Counted from the first letter of the stretch, positions 10,197-19,237 are shown. The stretch: DNA of 64,000 bases from Mycolicibacterium frederiksbergense (GCF_029893345.1 NZ_JARXVE010000008.1:186001-250000), one strand, 5' to 3'. Numbers and translations: made by a program. The notes: a model not told the origin generated them from the sequence alone.

Positions 10197-10814
10197 CTAG
10201 TGTTTGTGCGTGTTGTCCGGCTGACGAGGATCACCGGGATGTTCATACCCGGGCGCCAGTTCCACCAGGACCCCGCAGCGCGCGTCGAGCCACTGCCGGA
10301 AGGCCCGCCGGCGAGCGGACGCCCGCAGATGCGCGGTAATCCGGTCGCGAACCTCGTCCAGCGGCGGCGCGACGGGCCGGGCATGCCAGCCGTTCGGCCC
10401 GGCGAGCTGGGCGGCGAAGCGCAGCGGATTACGCGCGTGATAGGCCGTCACCTCGCTGTCCGAAACATCAACCGCAGCGGTGACATCGGCGAACGCCGCA
10501 CGGGCCGTGGGGGTGGCCAGGGTCGCGGCGGCAATACTGCCGATCTCCAGGCGGGCCGCGGTATCGGGCAGCACCTCGTCTTCGCTGGGAGCACCAGCGC
10601 CGGACAATCCACGCTGCGCCGCTTCGGCAGCCACCACCCGTTCGGCCACCACCAGCTGGGTGAGCCAGCGGCGCAGTTGCCGCCCCTCGCTGGTCCCCGG
10701 ACGCGGCAGCGCCGAGGCCAGATTGCCCGCCCGCAGTGTGGCCTCCCGTTCGTCAATATCGTTGATCGACACCGGATTTCCCGCCACCCGCGCCACACAT
10801 GTCACCGGGTTCAT
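10197..10814 (-). CDS. SurA/PpiC-like protein (FabD2 locus)
   Basis: A 205-residue protein in the position of M. tuberculosis Rv0649, which carries the name FabD2 (malonyl-CoA transacylase). The sequence does not support that activity: there is no GHSLG-type nucleophile elbow. Instead the N-terminus VARVAGNPVSINDIDERE and the following helices resemble the SurA/parvulin chaperone N-domain, and VSDSEVTAYHARNPLRF resembles the linker of foldases. No signal peptide is visible. Its ATG at 10814 overlaps the stop of the mannosidase gene (ATGA), implying translational coupling. Function unknown; I would not annotate it as a transacylase. Confidence 0.6.
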   Translation of the reverse strand: MNPVTCVARVAGNPVSINDIDEREATLRAGNLASALPRPGTSEGRQLRRWLTQLVVAERVVAAEAAQRGLSGAGAPSEDEVLPDTAARLEIGSIAAATLATPTARAAFADVTAAVDVSDSEVTAYHARNPLRFAAQLAGPNGWHARPVAPPLDEVRDRITAHLRASARRRAFRQWLDARCGVLVELAPGYEHPGDPRQPDNTHKH

Positions 10815-13800
10815 CGCACCGTCACCCGCACTGCCGGTGAGTAGATCAGCCGCCCGGCACAACCGACCCGGATCAACGCCCACCAATCCCCCGGTTCGAC
10901 CCAGGGTGGGGGCGCGACGTCGAAGCCGACCTCAGCCGTACCGCCCGCGGGCAGTTCGACGCCCGCCACCGCCGGCCCCATCCACTCCCACGTTCCCCAC
11001 GGGCTGATCAGGTGCGCCTCGGCGGTCAGCGCGGTCCGCGCGTCGGTACCGATCGTGATCGACAGCCGCGCTGTCTCACCGGCCTTGATGTCGACGGCCT
11101 GCGGCTCGGACACCAGCTTGAGCACATGAGCATCAGGTGCACCGATCGTGACGATGCAGACGTCCTCCACCACCTGCCGCCACGACGGCGGCAGCGCACC
11201 CGAATCGCTGCCGGCCACCGCCAGCTCGGCGCGCAGCGGGTAGAGCCCGGGTTTGGTCCGGGCCGGGATCTTCAGCACCACATCGGTTTCCAGATGTTCA
11301 CCGGGCGGAAGCACATAGGAGAGCTCGGCGGGGTGCACCGCCCACCGAGGCGGACCGTGCAACCTGACCCGGCCGTGCAATGCGGCGTCGGTGCAGTCAC
11401 TGGCCGCACTCAACCGCACGACCACCTTGGTACCGGGTTGCGCGGTAAGACTTTCCGGATGCAGGTGGGCCACTGCGGGCAGACCGCCCAGCGGCGCCGG
11501 CCCGCGGTTGTGCAGCCAGTACCGGGCGTAGAGCGGCTGGGCCGCCTCGGCTTCGGGCGCCAACTGCCGATGGTCGGCGCGCAGCACCTTGGGCAGGTTC
11601 AGCCGGGTGGCTACGGTGGCGATCTGGTAGCCGTGCAGGCTCAGCCGCGGCGGCTGCTCGGGTTCCGGCTCCTCGAGCAGATTGAGCGTGGCGGCGGCGG
11701 AAACCGCGCGCAACCCGGACCGGATGGTGACCTCGGCGGCGCTGCCGGTGATCTCGACCAGGCGTGCGGTCACCCCGTCGGCCGGATCGACTCTGCGCAG
11801 GCTGCCGGAGGCCAACGGATTGCCGGTCGCCTTGAGTGCGCCCAGCTGCACGGCGCCGGCCGGCTCGATCTCCAGCAGCGATCCCCACGACGGCAGACCG
11901 CCGTCGCCATGGGGATTGACCACCACCGGCCGCAGCGGCCGGTTGAATTCCGCGGCGCGGGGCGCAATGCCCGCGGCACGCCAATCACCCGCGCCTGCGA
12001 CCAGCGCGTAATCGAACGTGTGTGTCCAGTGCTGCAATTGGAAGTTAGACCCGTCCGGCGCGGTGCGCCGCGGCGGATCGATCCAGGTCCCGGACGGCCA
12101 GCCGGTGCAGGACCGCATCAGCGAGGTGTGCAGGGTGCCGTCGGGGTCGACGGCGAAGCTCGGCACGCCACGGTTGAGCAACGCGACGGTGCGGGCATCG
12201 AACGGCTCCGTCGCCGCGGGCGCCTGCTGGTCGACGACGATCTCGGCGTCGGCCAGGTCCTCGACCACCGCATCGAGGTCACCGGCCAGGATCAGCACCG
12301 GCAGGGCCCGCACGCCACGCAGGTCGGCGCCGGGCACCCAGTGGTCAGAAAGCGGAGCGGCGGCCGGCACCCACACCCGGGCGGTCCGGCTCTGGTCCAG
12401 TTGGCGTTTGAGTTCATCGCTGTAGGCGATATCGGCTGCGGCGAGAACCGCTGCGGTGAACGAGTTTTCGTCCGGACCGCCGAGCGCGAAGCGGGTGTCG
12501 GGCAGGTTGGAGTCCACGGTGAGATCGCCGTAGCGGGGTTTGTCGGCGGCACTGCAGGTGGCGGTCACCCCGGCCCGGACCAGGGCCACCATCAGATCCC
12601 GCGGGTTCGCACCATCGGCGGCGACCACCTCGGCAACCGACACCGCCCGCACGTCCTCGCCGATGCGCACCCGGGCGGCCGAGGAAAGCCCGAACCAGCC
12701 GTAGGCCGGATTGTCCAGCGTCCACGGATGCTGCGCGGCGTCGACAGCTTCGGTAGCCGAATGGTCGTGCAGCAGCCCGAACCCACGGCCGATCACCGCA
12801 TCGCCGACCTCGCTCACCGGCAGCGCGCCGGGCACCGGACACGGCCAACGCAGCCGCACCAGCCGGTCCGCACCGACGAATTCGTCGATGGTGGTGCGAC
12901 AGTCGACCCGGTCCACGCCGTCCCACAACGTGATGGTCTGGGTGTAGCGCAACAGATCTCCGATGCGCCCGCGCACGATCACCCGCTGCCCCAACGGGCT
13001 GTGGTAGCAACGCACCTCCTCGGCCGGGTTGCCCGAGGAGCACACCACCGGCCCCTTGGGCAGCAGGTGCCAAGGCCCCTCCCCGGCCGTGGGGTGCGCC
13101 GGATACTCCTCGTAGACGGCCAGTTCGTTGCCGACGCCGCCCTCGGCGATGAGCTCGCGTCCGTCGTCGGTCAGCGAACACACCCCGCCTCCGCGCGCGG
13201 CGTCGACCCGCAGCCGGTAGCGCGTGTTACCGATGGTGTCCCCGGCCAGCGGTTCCCATCCGTGCGCCGCCCCGGAGGCGAACCGGTAGGACCGCCAGCC
13301 CAGCGACGGCACGTCACGCGCCAGCCAACTCACGGTTGTCCCGTCATGCTCGACCAGGGCGGCAACCCGGTTGCCGGCACTGTCGAGCACCGCACCGGAG
13401 AACGGCCGGTCCAGGTGGACGGTGACGATGTCGGTACGACTGTGCGCCACGGCATTCCACACCACCACGGAGCCATCAATGGCCTGGGACAGGAGGCGCA
13501 GCGCATTGTCGCGGGCCGCGCGCCCCAGCTCCCAGGCATCACGCCAGCCGGTCAACAGATCGAGGTAGACCTGGTCGGATTCCGAGCCGGTGATGGCGTC
13601 GTGATGCGCACCATAGGCCAACTGCACCCAGGCCTTGGCCAGCGCCGCCTGCGGGTAGGCCGCGCCGCCGAGCAACCCGGCGAAAACCGCGAACCGTTCG
13701 GCATCGAGCACCGCGTCCTCGGCGGCACGGTTGGCCTGCTTGGTGTCGATGTAGGAGACATCCTTGCCGGTGTAGATCGGGTTCATATCGCGGGTCTGCG

Positions 13801-14941
13801 GGGACGGCGTGATCCCCCGCTCGTCGACTTCGGCCCGCACCGCGGTGAAGAACTCGGATGGCAGCGCGCATACGAATTTCGGCCAGACGTAGCGCGAATT
13901 CCAGTCCCGGTGGATCTGGGTGACCCATTTGTTGGGTGGGGTGTAGTCGGTGCCGACGGGCAGGAGCACGTTGCGGGTCAACGCAACTCGCTTGAGTTTG
14001 GCGAACAGCGCGTAGGTGGCGTCCTCGGCCTCGGCCAGTGAGGCCGCGGAGTCCATCCACCATCCCGCCGAATAGTGCGCGGGCATGTAGTGGGTGAGCA
14101 GCCCGCGGCCCGAGGGCGCGATCCACTCGAACTCGCTGGCGAACTGCATGCGCTCGGGGTCTCCGTCGTTCTGCATGGGACCCCACTGGTGATGGGGTCC
14201 GCGCGCCCACGAACTTGAGGTCAGGCCGACGTCGGCCGCCATCCCGGGAAACTGCGGGTCGTGCCCGAACACGTCGAGTTGCCAGGCGGTGGCGGGTTCG
14301 GCTCCCAGCACATCACGTTGAAAGCCCATGCCGGCCACGAAGTTCCGGATCGCGGTCTCGGGGCTGGTGAGGTTGGTGTTGGGTTCGTTGTAGGTGCCGC
14401 CCATGATCTCGACGCGGCCCTCGGCGATGAACCGGCGCAGGTCGTCCCGGTCCTGCGGGCGGGCGTCCCAGTACGGCTTGAGGTAGTCCACCTCGGCCAG
14501 CACGAATTTGTATTCCGGTTCGCGGCGGGCCATTTCCAGGTGCGCGTGTACCAGGTCGAAACCGTTGGTCTGGCGGCACTGGCCGGGCGGGTTCTCGGTC
14601 CACACGCTGGTGTAGGCGGCCTGGGTGTTCCACCAGACTGGGTCGTAGTGGAAGTGGCTGATCATGTACATGGTCCAGCCGGGTTCGGCCACGGTGAAGT
14701 CGAAAACGACATCGTCCACCCGCGCGCGCCGGATCTCGCCCGGCACCGGCCGCTCGACGTCCACCGGGACCTCAACGGTGCCGTCCCCGGGGCCCGCAAC
14801 CGCCTCACCGGAGAGCCCGTCGCCGGTCACCCGCACCGGCGTCGGCTTCGTGCAGGCCGCATATCGCACCCGAACCAGCTGCCGCGGCGAGTCGGCAGGT
14901 CCGGCAAACAGCTCCGTCGCCTCCACTGACGTGACGTGCAT
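10811..14941 (-). CDS. Alpha-mannosidase, glycoside hydrolase family 38
   Basis: A large 1376-residue GH38 enzyme that hydrolyses alpha-mannosidic bonds; ortholog position Rv0648. The zinc motif ISHFHYDPVWW lies at residues 94-104 (His96/98, Asp100), the catalytic nucleophile region is AWQLDVFGHDPQF (Asp223), and YGAHHDAITGSESDQVY is the conserved histidine loop near residue 450. A beta-sandwich C-terminal half follows, and the last 300 residues look like extra Ig-like domains. No export signal is visible, so it is probably cytoplasmic. It overlaps the next gene by 4 bp and follows the EEP gene by 17 bp. Likely role: turnover of mannosylated lipids or oligosaccharides. Confidence 0.9.
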   Translation of the reverse strand: MHVTSVEATELFAGPADSPRQLVRVRYAACTKPTPVRVTGDGLSGEAVAGPGDGTVEVPVDVERPVPGEIRRARVDDVVFDFTVAEPGWTMYMISHFHYDPVWWNTQAAYTSVWTENPPGQCRQTNGFDLVHAHLEMARREPEYKFVLAEVDYLKPYWDARPQDRDDLRRFIAEGRVEIMGGTYNEPNTNLTSPETAIRNFVAGMGFQRDVLGAEPATAWQLDVFGHDPQFPGMAADVGLTSSSWARGPHHQWGPMQNDGDPERMQFASEFEWIAPSGRGLLTHYMPAHYSAGWWMDSAASLAEAEDATYALFAKLKRVALTRNVLLPVGTDYTPPNKWVTQIHRDWNSRYVWPKFVCALPSEFFTAVRAEVDERGITPSPQTRDMNPIYTGKDVSYIDTKQANRAAEDAVLDAERFAVFAGLLGGAAYPQAALAKAWVQLAYGAHHDAITGSESDQVYLDLLTGWRDAWELGRAARDNALRLLSQAIDGSVVVWNAVAHSRTDIVTVHLDRPFSGAVLDSAGNRVAALVEHDGTTVSWLARDVPSLGWRSYRFASGAAHGWEPLAGDTIGNTRYRLRVDAARGGGVCSLTDDGRELIAEGGVGNELAVYEEYPAHPTAGEGPWHLLPKGPVVCSSGNPAEEVRCYHSPLGQRVIVRGRIGDLLRYTQTITLWDGVDRVDCRTTIDEFVGADRLVRLRWPCPVPGALPVSEVGDAVIGRGFGLLHDHSATEAVDAAQHPWTLDNPAYGWFGLSSAARVRIGEDVRAVSVAEVVAADGANPRDLMVALVRAGVTATCSAADKPRYGDLTVDSNLPDTRFALGGPDENSFTAAVLAAADIAYSDELKRQLDQSRTARVWVPAAAPLSDHWVPGADLRGVRALPVLILAGDLDAVVEDLADAEIVVDQQAPAATEPFDARTVALLNRGVPSFAVDPDGTLHTSLMRSCTGWPSGTWIDPPRRTAPDGSNFQLQHWTHTFDYALVAGAGDWRAAGIAPRAAEFNRPLRPVVVNPHGDGGLPSWGSLLEIEPAGAVQLGALKATGNPLASGSLRRVDPADGVTARLVEITGSAAEVTIRSGLRAVSAAATLNLLEEPEPEQPPRLSLHGYQIATVATRLNLPKVLRADHRQLAPEAEAAQPLYARYWLHNRGPAPLGGLPAVAHLHPESLTAQPGTKVVVRLSAASDCTDAALHGRVRLHGPPRWAVHPAELSYVLPPGEHLETDVVLKIPARTKPGLYPLRAELAVAGSDSGALPPSWRQVVEDVCIVTIGAPDAHVLKLVSEPQAVDIKAGETARLSITIGTDARTALTAEAHLISPWGTWEWMGPAVAGVELPAGGTAEVGFDVAPPPWVEPGDWWALIRVGCAGRLIYSPAVRVTVR

Positions 14942-14958
14942 CTGAAAACACTACGGCG

Positions 14959-15711
14959 TCAGGGCCGAGAAATGTCGGCGACTAGCGCCCGATGATCGGA
15001 AATCGGTAGGCGCGGTGCGGCGCACGCGACCACGGACAATCCGGGGTCGTCGGTGAGGATGTGGTCGAGTTGCGTCGTCGGCGCCTCGGCCGGGAATGTC
15101 GGTGCGGCCCCGAGCGGACGCCAGTGGCCCGGCTCGCCCACGTTCAGGTCGCCCATGAGAAGCCTCGGCCCGGGGAAGCCGCTCACGTCACGCACCAAGT
15201 GCCACAGTTGTACCCGGTTCCATCCCGGGACGAACGACAGGTGAGTGTTGGCCACAGTGATCGCGCCGAGCGGGGTGTCGACGCGGGCCACCATCGCGGC
15301 CCGGGGTTCCTCGTGGATGACCCGGAACCGGCGGATTCCAGAGACATACATCGGGAACCGGACCGGGATCCGTGGAAGCCGCAACACCTGCCAGTTCTCG
15401 ACCGGGTACCTGGACAGCAGAGCGATGCCGTAGGCGGCGGTGCCGGGTCGTTCGCTCCCGTTCGCGTCCATCCAGGTCGCGCCGGGTGTTCCGGAGATCG
15501 CGGCGACGAATCGGTGGTGCTTGGCGTTCATCGCGTCGGCGGCTACAGCGGTCAGGTCGGCCTTGCCCGAACGCGGCTGATCCAGGTCGACTTCTTGCAG
15601 CGCAAGGATGTCGGCGTCGAGTTCGGCCACGGCGGCGGCCAGTCTGCTCAGCTCGACGTCGCCGTCATGGACGCTGCGTCCGTGCAGGATGTTGAATGTG
15701 GCCAGGCGCAT
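14959..15711 (-). CDS. Endonuclease/exonuclease/phosphatase-family protein
   Basis: A 250-residue member of the EEP metal-dependent phosphoesterase superfamily. Visible catalytic positions are TFNILHG (Asn7), LALQEVDLDQ (Glu39), LLMGDLNVG with the Asp/Asn pair, and PISDHRALV near the C-terminus. Substrates in the family range from nucleic acids to inositol phosphates and sphingolipids and cannot be told from the sequence. No signal peptide is seen. It lies 17 bp upstream of the mannosidase and probably heads that operon. Confidence 0.8.
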   Translation of the reverse strand: MRLATFNILHGRSVHDGDVELSRLAAAVAELDADILALQEVDLDQPRSGKADLTAVAADAMNAKHHRFVAAISGTPGATWMDANGSERPGTAAYGIALLSRYPVENWQVLRLPRIPVRFPMYVSGIRRFRVIHEEPRAAMVARVDTPLGAITVANTHLSFVPGWNRVQLWHLVRDVSGFPGPRLLMGDLNVGEPGHWRPLGAAPTFPAEAPTTQLDHILTDDPGLSVVACAAPRLPISDHRALVADISRP

Positions 15712-15775
15712 GGGTACTCAGTACCCACAATTGCATCGGACCACCATGGCGATGCCCTGAGAACCGGGATGGCAC

Positions 15776-16324
15776 GTGCTCGACCACAACGATGACCTGC
15801 GTGACGCGCTGAAACGCGCGGCGTCGGCGTTCAAGGCGCACGGCCCCCAGTTCGCGTTGGCCGGCAGCTATGCGCTGTGGGTCTACGGCGCGCCCGAACC
15901 GGTTCACGACGTCGATTTCGTGGTCGCCGAAGCCGACGCCGAGGCCGCCGAAGTGACGTTGGCCAAGGCCGGTTTCCAGATTGTGCACGTCCCCGAGGAC
16001 TGGCTGTTCAAGGCCTATCTCGATGAAGACGTGCTGGTCGACGTGCTGTTTCAGCTCAACGGGGCGTCGGTGGACGCGGTCACGCTCCGATCGGCCGAGG
16101 TGTTCGACGTGCTCGCGATCCGGATGCCGGTGTTGCCGCCGACGCTGGTGGTCTCGGAGAAGTTGCAGTCACTCAATGAGCACCACTGCGATTTCGCGGC
16201 GCTGTTGCCGGCCGTGCGTGGGGTGCGCGAGCAGGTTGACTGGGATGCAGTGCGGGCCGCCACCGCCGACAACGACTTCGCTGCCGCGTTTCTGATGCTC
16301 ATCGAACGGCTGGGTATCACCTGA
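15776..16324 (+). CDS. Nucleotidyltransferase-fold protein
   Basis: A 182-residue protein with the nucleotidyltransferase signature: FALAGSYALWVYG then HDVDFVV (GS-x(n)-DxD), followed by DVLVDVLFQLNG with a third acidic residue. This architecture is shared with AbiEii/MNT-type and similar proteins; no partner antitoxin gene is adjacent, so a toxin role is not supported. The start is GTG 15776. The stop overlaps the stop region of the convergent WYL regulator gene by 8 bp. Confidence 0.65.
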   Translation: MLDHNDDLRDALKRAASAFKAHGPQFALAGSYALWVYGAPEPVHDVDFVVAEADAEAAEVTLAKAGFQIVHVPEDWLFKAYLDEDVLVDVLFQLNGASVDAVTLRSAEVFDVLAIRMPVLPPTLVVSEKLQSLNEHHCDFAALLPAVRGVREQVDWDAVRAATADNDFAAAFLMLIERLGIT

Positions 16325-17282
16325 TATTCCCTGTCGAGGCGACCCGCAGGCGGTCGGCGACGGCGCGCACGGCCGCGACCACCTCGGGCGGTTCGAGAAC
16401 CTCGAAGTCGTGACCGACAGTGGCGAAGTACAGCACCATGCGCTCTGGGTCGTCGGCGCCGGTGGTGACGATGCAGGCGTCGGGTCCGTCAGCCTCGACC
16501 GTGGCCGCGGTCGGTGGGAACTTCTGCGCCACAACCTCTTGCGGGGCGTGGTAGCGCACTCGGGCGATATACCGGTAGGGCGAGGAGCTAATCGAGCGAC
16601 GCACGTAATCGGCCGCGTCCGGGGCCGCGCGCGGGGAGAACGTGGTGCCGCGGGCGGCCACCTGCGACATCCGGTCCAGCCGTAGGCTGCGCCAATCCTC
16701 GCGGTCGCGGTCGTAGGCCATCAGATACCAGCGCCGGCCGGTGGTGACCAGTTGATAGGGCTCCAGTCTCCGCTGGGTGTGGTTGCCCCGGATGTCGGTG
16801 TAGTCGGTGCTGACGTGTTCGTGGTCGCGGCAGGCCCGGGCCAGGGTCATCAGCACCTCGGGTTCCACCGGCGGGTCCGATGAGTTGGGGGCCAGCGTGA
16901 CGGTCGCGTCGTGCACCGCCGAGACCTGCGAACGCAACCGCGCGGGCATGACCTGGTCGAGTTTGGACAGCGCCCGCAGGGCCGATTCGCCGACGCCCGC
17001 GACGCTTCCTCCGGCCGCCAGCCGCAGGCAGACCGCCATCGCGACGGCTTCGTCGGGGTCGAGCAGAAGCGGAGGCAGCGCCGCACCGGCGCCGAGTTGG
17101 TACCCGCCGCCCTGCCCCTTGCTTGCGTGGACGGGGTACCCGAGTTCACGCAACCGCTCGATGTCGCGGCGGACGCTGCGTGTGGTGACGCCGAGCCGCT
17201 CAGACAGCTCCTCCCCGGTCCAGACCCGGCGCGACTGCAGCAGACCGAGGAGCTGCACGACGCGCCCGGTGGTGCCAGCCAT
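16317..17282 (-). CDS. HTH-WYL transcriptional regulator
   Basis: A 321-residue YafY-type regulator. The N-terminal DeoR-like helix-turn-helix (VQLLGLLQSRRVWTGEELSE then LGVTTRSVRRDIERLRELGY, residues 7-50) is followed by a linker and a WYL domain with RRWYLMAYDRDREDWRSL near residue 185. Such proteins sense small ligands or single-stranded nucleic acid. It is divergent from the DinB genes with only 61 bp between them, and an inverted repeat in that gap is a likely operator. Start ATG 17282 (MAGTTGRVVQ) preferred over the one at 17300 because of the operator position. Confidence 0.87.
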   Translation of the reverse strand: MAGTTGRVVQLLGLLQSRRVWTGEELSERLGVTTRSVRRDIERLRELGYPVHASKGQGGGYQLGAGAALPPLLLDPDEAVAMAVCLRLAAGGSVAGVGESALRALSKLDQVMPARLRSQVSAVHDATVTLAPNSSDPPVEPEVLMTLARACRDHEHVSTDYTDIRGNHTQRRLEPYQLVTTGRRWYLMAYDRDREDWRSLRLDRMSQVAARGTTFSPRAAPDAADYVRRSISSSPYRYIARVRYHAPQEVVAQKFPPTAATVEADGPDACIVTTGADDPERMVLYFATVGHDFEVLEPPEVVAAVRAVADRLRVASTGNIR

Positions 17283-17303
17283 GCGCCAAGTCTGCCGCAC
17301 TTT

Positions 17304-17344
17304 TAGGACTGAAACTGTCCTATATGCATGAAACGGTAGTCCTA
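17304..17344. promoter_or_regulatory. Candidate WYL-regulator operator
   Basis: Inverted repeat TAGGAC-(7)-GTCCTA at 17304-17322 in the 61-bp divergent gap, with a third GTCCTA half-site at 17339-17344 touching the DinB start codon. TATAT at 17321-17325 may be the -10 of the DinB gene, so binding would block it. Confidence 0.5.
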
Positions 17345-17868
17345 TGTGGACAAACCTTCTGGCCGACCAACTGGACTTCCATTGGACGCATCAGCTGCGA
17401 CCCCGATTGGACGGCCTGACCGACGACGAGTACTTCTGGCAGCCGGTGAAGGACTGCTGGACGCTTCACCGCGACGGCGCCATCGATTTCAGCTATCCGC
17501 CGCCGCAACCCGAGCCGTTCACCACCATCGCCTGGCGGCTCGCGCATGTGATCGTCGGCGTGCTCGCGATGCGCAACCACTCCCACTTCGGCGGACCGCC
17601 GGCCGACTATCAGTCCTGGCCCTATGCCACCGACGCGGCCACGGCGTTGAGCCAGCTCGACGAGGCGTACCGAAACTGGATCGACGGTGTGCGGGGTCTG
17701 GACGACGATGAGCTACGCCGACCGTGCGGACCGGCCGAAGGACCCTGGGCCGAGTATTCGATGGCCGAGCTGATCCTGCACATCAACCGCGAAGTCATCC
17801 ACCACGGCGCTGAAATCGCCTGCATTCGCGACCTTTACGTACACACCACCACCAACAAGGAGAACTGA
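17344..17868 (+). CDS. DinB-like protein (first of pair)
   Basis: A 174-residue four-helix-bundle protein of the DinB superfamily. Candidate metal-binding histidines lie in AWRLAHVIVG and in MAELILHINREVIHHGAEI. Such proteins include mycothiol-dependent transferases, which fits an actinobacterium, but the substrate is unknown. There is no strong ribosome site; the mRNA may start only a few bases upstream. A second DinB gene follows one base after the stop. Probably controlled by the divergent WYL regulator. Confidence 0.8.
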   Translation: MWTNLLADQLDFHWTHQLRPRLDGLTDDEYFWQPVKDCWTLHRDGAIDFSYPPPQPEPFTTIAWRLAHVIVGVLAMRNHSHFGGPPADYQSWPYATDAATALSQLDEAYRNWIDGVRGLDDDELRRPCGPAEGPWAEYSMAELILHINREVIHHGAEIACIRDLYVHTTTNKEN

Positions 17869-17869
17869 C

Positions 17870-18475
17870 ATGCAAGGAATGCCCGCACCGGCCGCCGACG
17901 AACGCCAGACCCTGATCGAGTTCCTCGCCTTTCAGCAGAACGCCTTCTTCGCGGTCGCGCACGGCCTGACCGACGAGCAGGCGCGCGCTACACCGTCGGT
18001 GAGCGCGCTGTCGATCGGTGGTTTGATCAAGCACGCCACCGGGGTTCAGCAGAGCTGGGCCGCCCGCGCCGAGCATGCGCCGCAGTTTCCGCCGCCGGAT
18101 CCCCGCCCGGTCGAAGAGCAGATGGCCGAGTACGCCGATCAGTACGTGATGCGCGACGACGAGAGCCTGGCCGATCTGCTCGCGGCGCTCAAGGTGCAGA
18201 ACACCGAGACGTTGCGGGTTTTCGCCGAACAAGACCTCGACGCCGCGGTTCCGGTGCCCCGCGATGTGCCGTGGTTCCCGAAGGACATCGAACATTGGTC
18301 GGTGCGCTGGGCGGCCATGCACCTGATCGAGGAACTCAGCCGGCACGCCGGGCACGCCGACATCGTCCGTGAATCCATCGACCGCGCAACGATGTACGAG
18401 TTGATGGCGGCCGAGGAGCAGTGGCCCGAGACCGATTGGATCAAGCGCTGGCGGCCCGCCGCCGGCACGGCTTAA
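17870..18475 (+). CDS. DinB-like protein (second of pair, DUF664 type)
   Basis: A 201-residue DinB/DUF664-type protein. ADERQTLIEFLAFQQNAFF starts helix 1, LIKHATGVQQSWA holds the first histidine, and HLIEELSRHAGHADIVRE the others, giving the usual three-histidine site. AAGGAG lies 7 nt before the ATG, inside the end of the upstream gene, so the two are cotranscribed and translated together. It is only distantly similar to its neighbour. Possible thiol-dependent detoxification role, by family. Confidence 0.82.
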   Translation: MQGMPAPAADERQTLIEFLAFQQNAFFAVAHGLTDEQARATPSVSALSIGGLIKHATGVQQSWAARAEHAPQFPPPDPRPVEEQMAEYADQYVMRDDESLADLLAALKVQNTETLRVFAEQDLDAAVPVPRDVPWFPKDIEHWSVRWAAMHLIEELSRHAGHADIVRESIDRATMYELMAAEEQWPETDWIKRWRPAAGTA

Positions 18476-18482
18476 CGGCCCA

Positions 18483-18557
18483 GGCCTAATTGGCGGCACC
18501 GCCGCCGGGCCTAATTGGCGGCACCGCCGCCGGGCCTAATTGGCGGCACCGCCGCCG
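18483..18557. repeat. Three perfect 25-bp tandem repeats
   Basis: Three identical 25-bp units at 18483-18507, 18508-18532 and 18533-18557, without spacers. Each contains the last codons (GGGAAN) and the TAG stop of the TetR gene read on the minus strand, so the 3' end of that gene exists in three copies. Only the copy nearest the gene (18533-18557) is translated. Units of this kind vary in number between mycobacterial strains. Confidence 0.95.
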
Positions 18558-19147
18558 AGGACCAGCCGCAGGGCGTAGTCGACCACGACCTCCAGGTCGT
18601 CGCCGAGGTTGCCGCCCAGCCACTGCTGGGCCAGCTCGGCCATCGCACCGGTGTACATGGCCGCACCCACCTGTGCAGCCACCGGGTCCGAGTCGGGGTT
18701 GAGCCGGCCCCCCTCGGACAGCACGGCCTCGCGCAGCAGGTCCTGGGTGGCGGCGCGCCGGGCGGCCAGCACCGGGTTGGCCCGGGCGTCGGTGAACAGC
18801 ACCCGACCCCGACGCGGGTCGGCCGAACTGAAGCCCAGCACCGCGGCGATCCCGGCGCGGGTTCTGGCCGGCAGGGAGTCACCGGCCCCGGCCATCGCGG
18901 CCTCGACATCGGCGGCTAGTTGCGCGCTCACCTCGTCATACACCGCGCCCAGGAGATCGTCGGTGTCGGTGAAGCTCTCGTAGAAGTAGCGGGTGTTCAG
19001 GCCGCATTCGCGGCAGATGGAACGCACCGAGGCCGCGGCCTCACCGCCGTCGCCGAACAGCCGGAACCCCGCGTCGATGAGCAGGGCACGGCGTTCGGCG
19101 CGGCGGTCCGTGAGCGGCACGCCGGCCCATCGAGTCGGAGTCGACAC
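18536..19147 (-). CDS. TetR-family transcriptional regulator
   Basis: A 203-residue TetR regulator. Helix-turn-helix residues are AAASVRSICRECGLNTRYFY (about 38-57), followed by the ligand-binding helices. A TetR gene sits close to rplL in M. tuberculosis too (Rv0653c), but whether this is the ortholog is uncertain. The start is GTG 19147. It is divergent from the DUF2236 gene; a TGGTTAC/GTGACCA imperfect repeat lies in between. Its 3' end lies within the triplicated 25-bp repeat. Confidence 0.88.
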   Translation of the reverse strand: MSTPTRWAGVPLTDRRAERRALLIDAGFRLFGDGGEAAASVRSICRECGLNTRYFYESFTDTDDLLGAVYDEVSAQLAADVEAAMAGAGDSLPARTRAGIAAVLGFSSADPRRGRVLFTDARANPVLAARRAATQDLLREAVLSEGGRLNPDSDPVAAQVGAAMYTGAMAELAQQWLGGNLGDDLEVVVDYALRLVLGGGAAN

Positions 19148-19191
19148 GGTTACAGCCTAAGTCTGGTCACACCCGCACCCAAAATGTAGTG

Positions 19192-19209
19192 TGGTTACAG
19201 GCGTGACCA
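19192..19209. promoter_or_regulatory. Candidate TetR operator
   Basis: Near-perfect inverted repeat TGGTTAC-AGGC-GTGACCA (one mismatch) between the divergent TetR and DUF2236 genes. A related TGGTCAC occurs at 19174-19180. Suggestive only. Confidence 0.35.
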
Positions 19210-19237
19210 AACCTCCGGACCCGAGGGGAGCTGCCCC

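Noticed and set aside
11012..14041. 1009-codon frame antisense to the alpha-mannosidase
   Set aside because: Low-complexity Arg/Gly/His composition and no domain; the mannosidase motifs on the other strand are unmistakable.
15776..16324. Abortive-infection toxin (AbiEii-like) with antitoxin
   Set aside because: The nucleotidyltransferase fold is present, but the neighbours are an EEP gene and a WYL regulator, not an antitoxin; context does not support a toxin-antitoxin pair.
18483..18557. CRISPR array
   Set aside because: Only three units, no spacers and no cas genes; it is a tandem repeat derived from the TetR 3' end.
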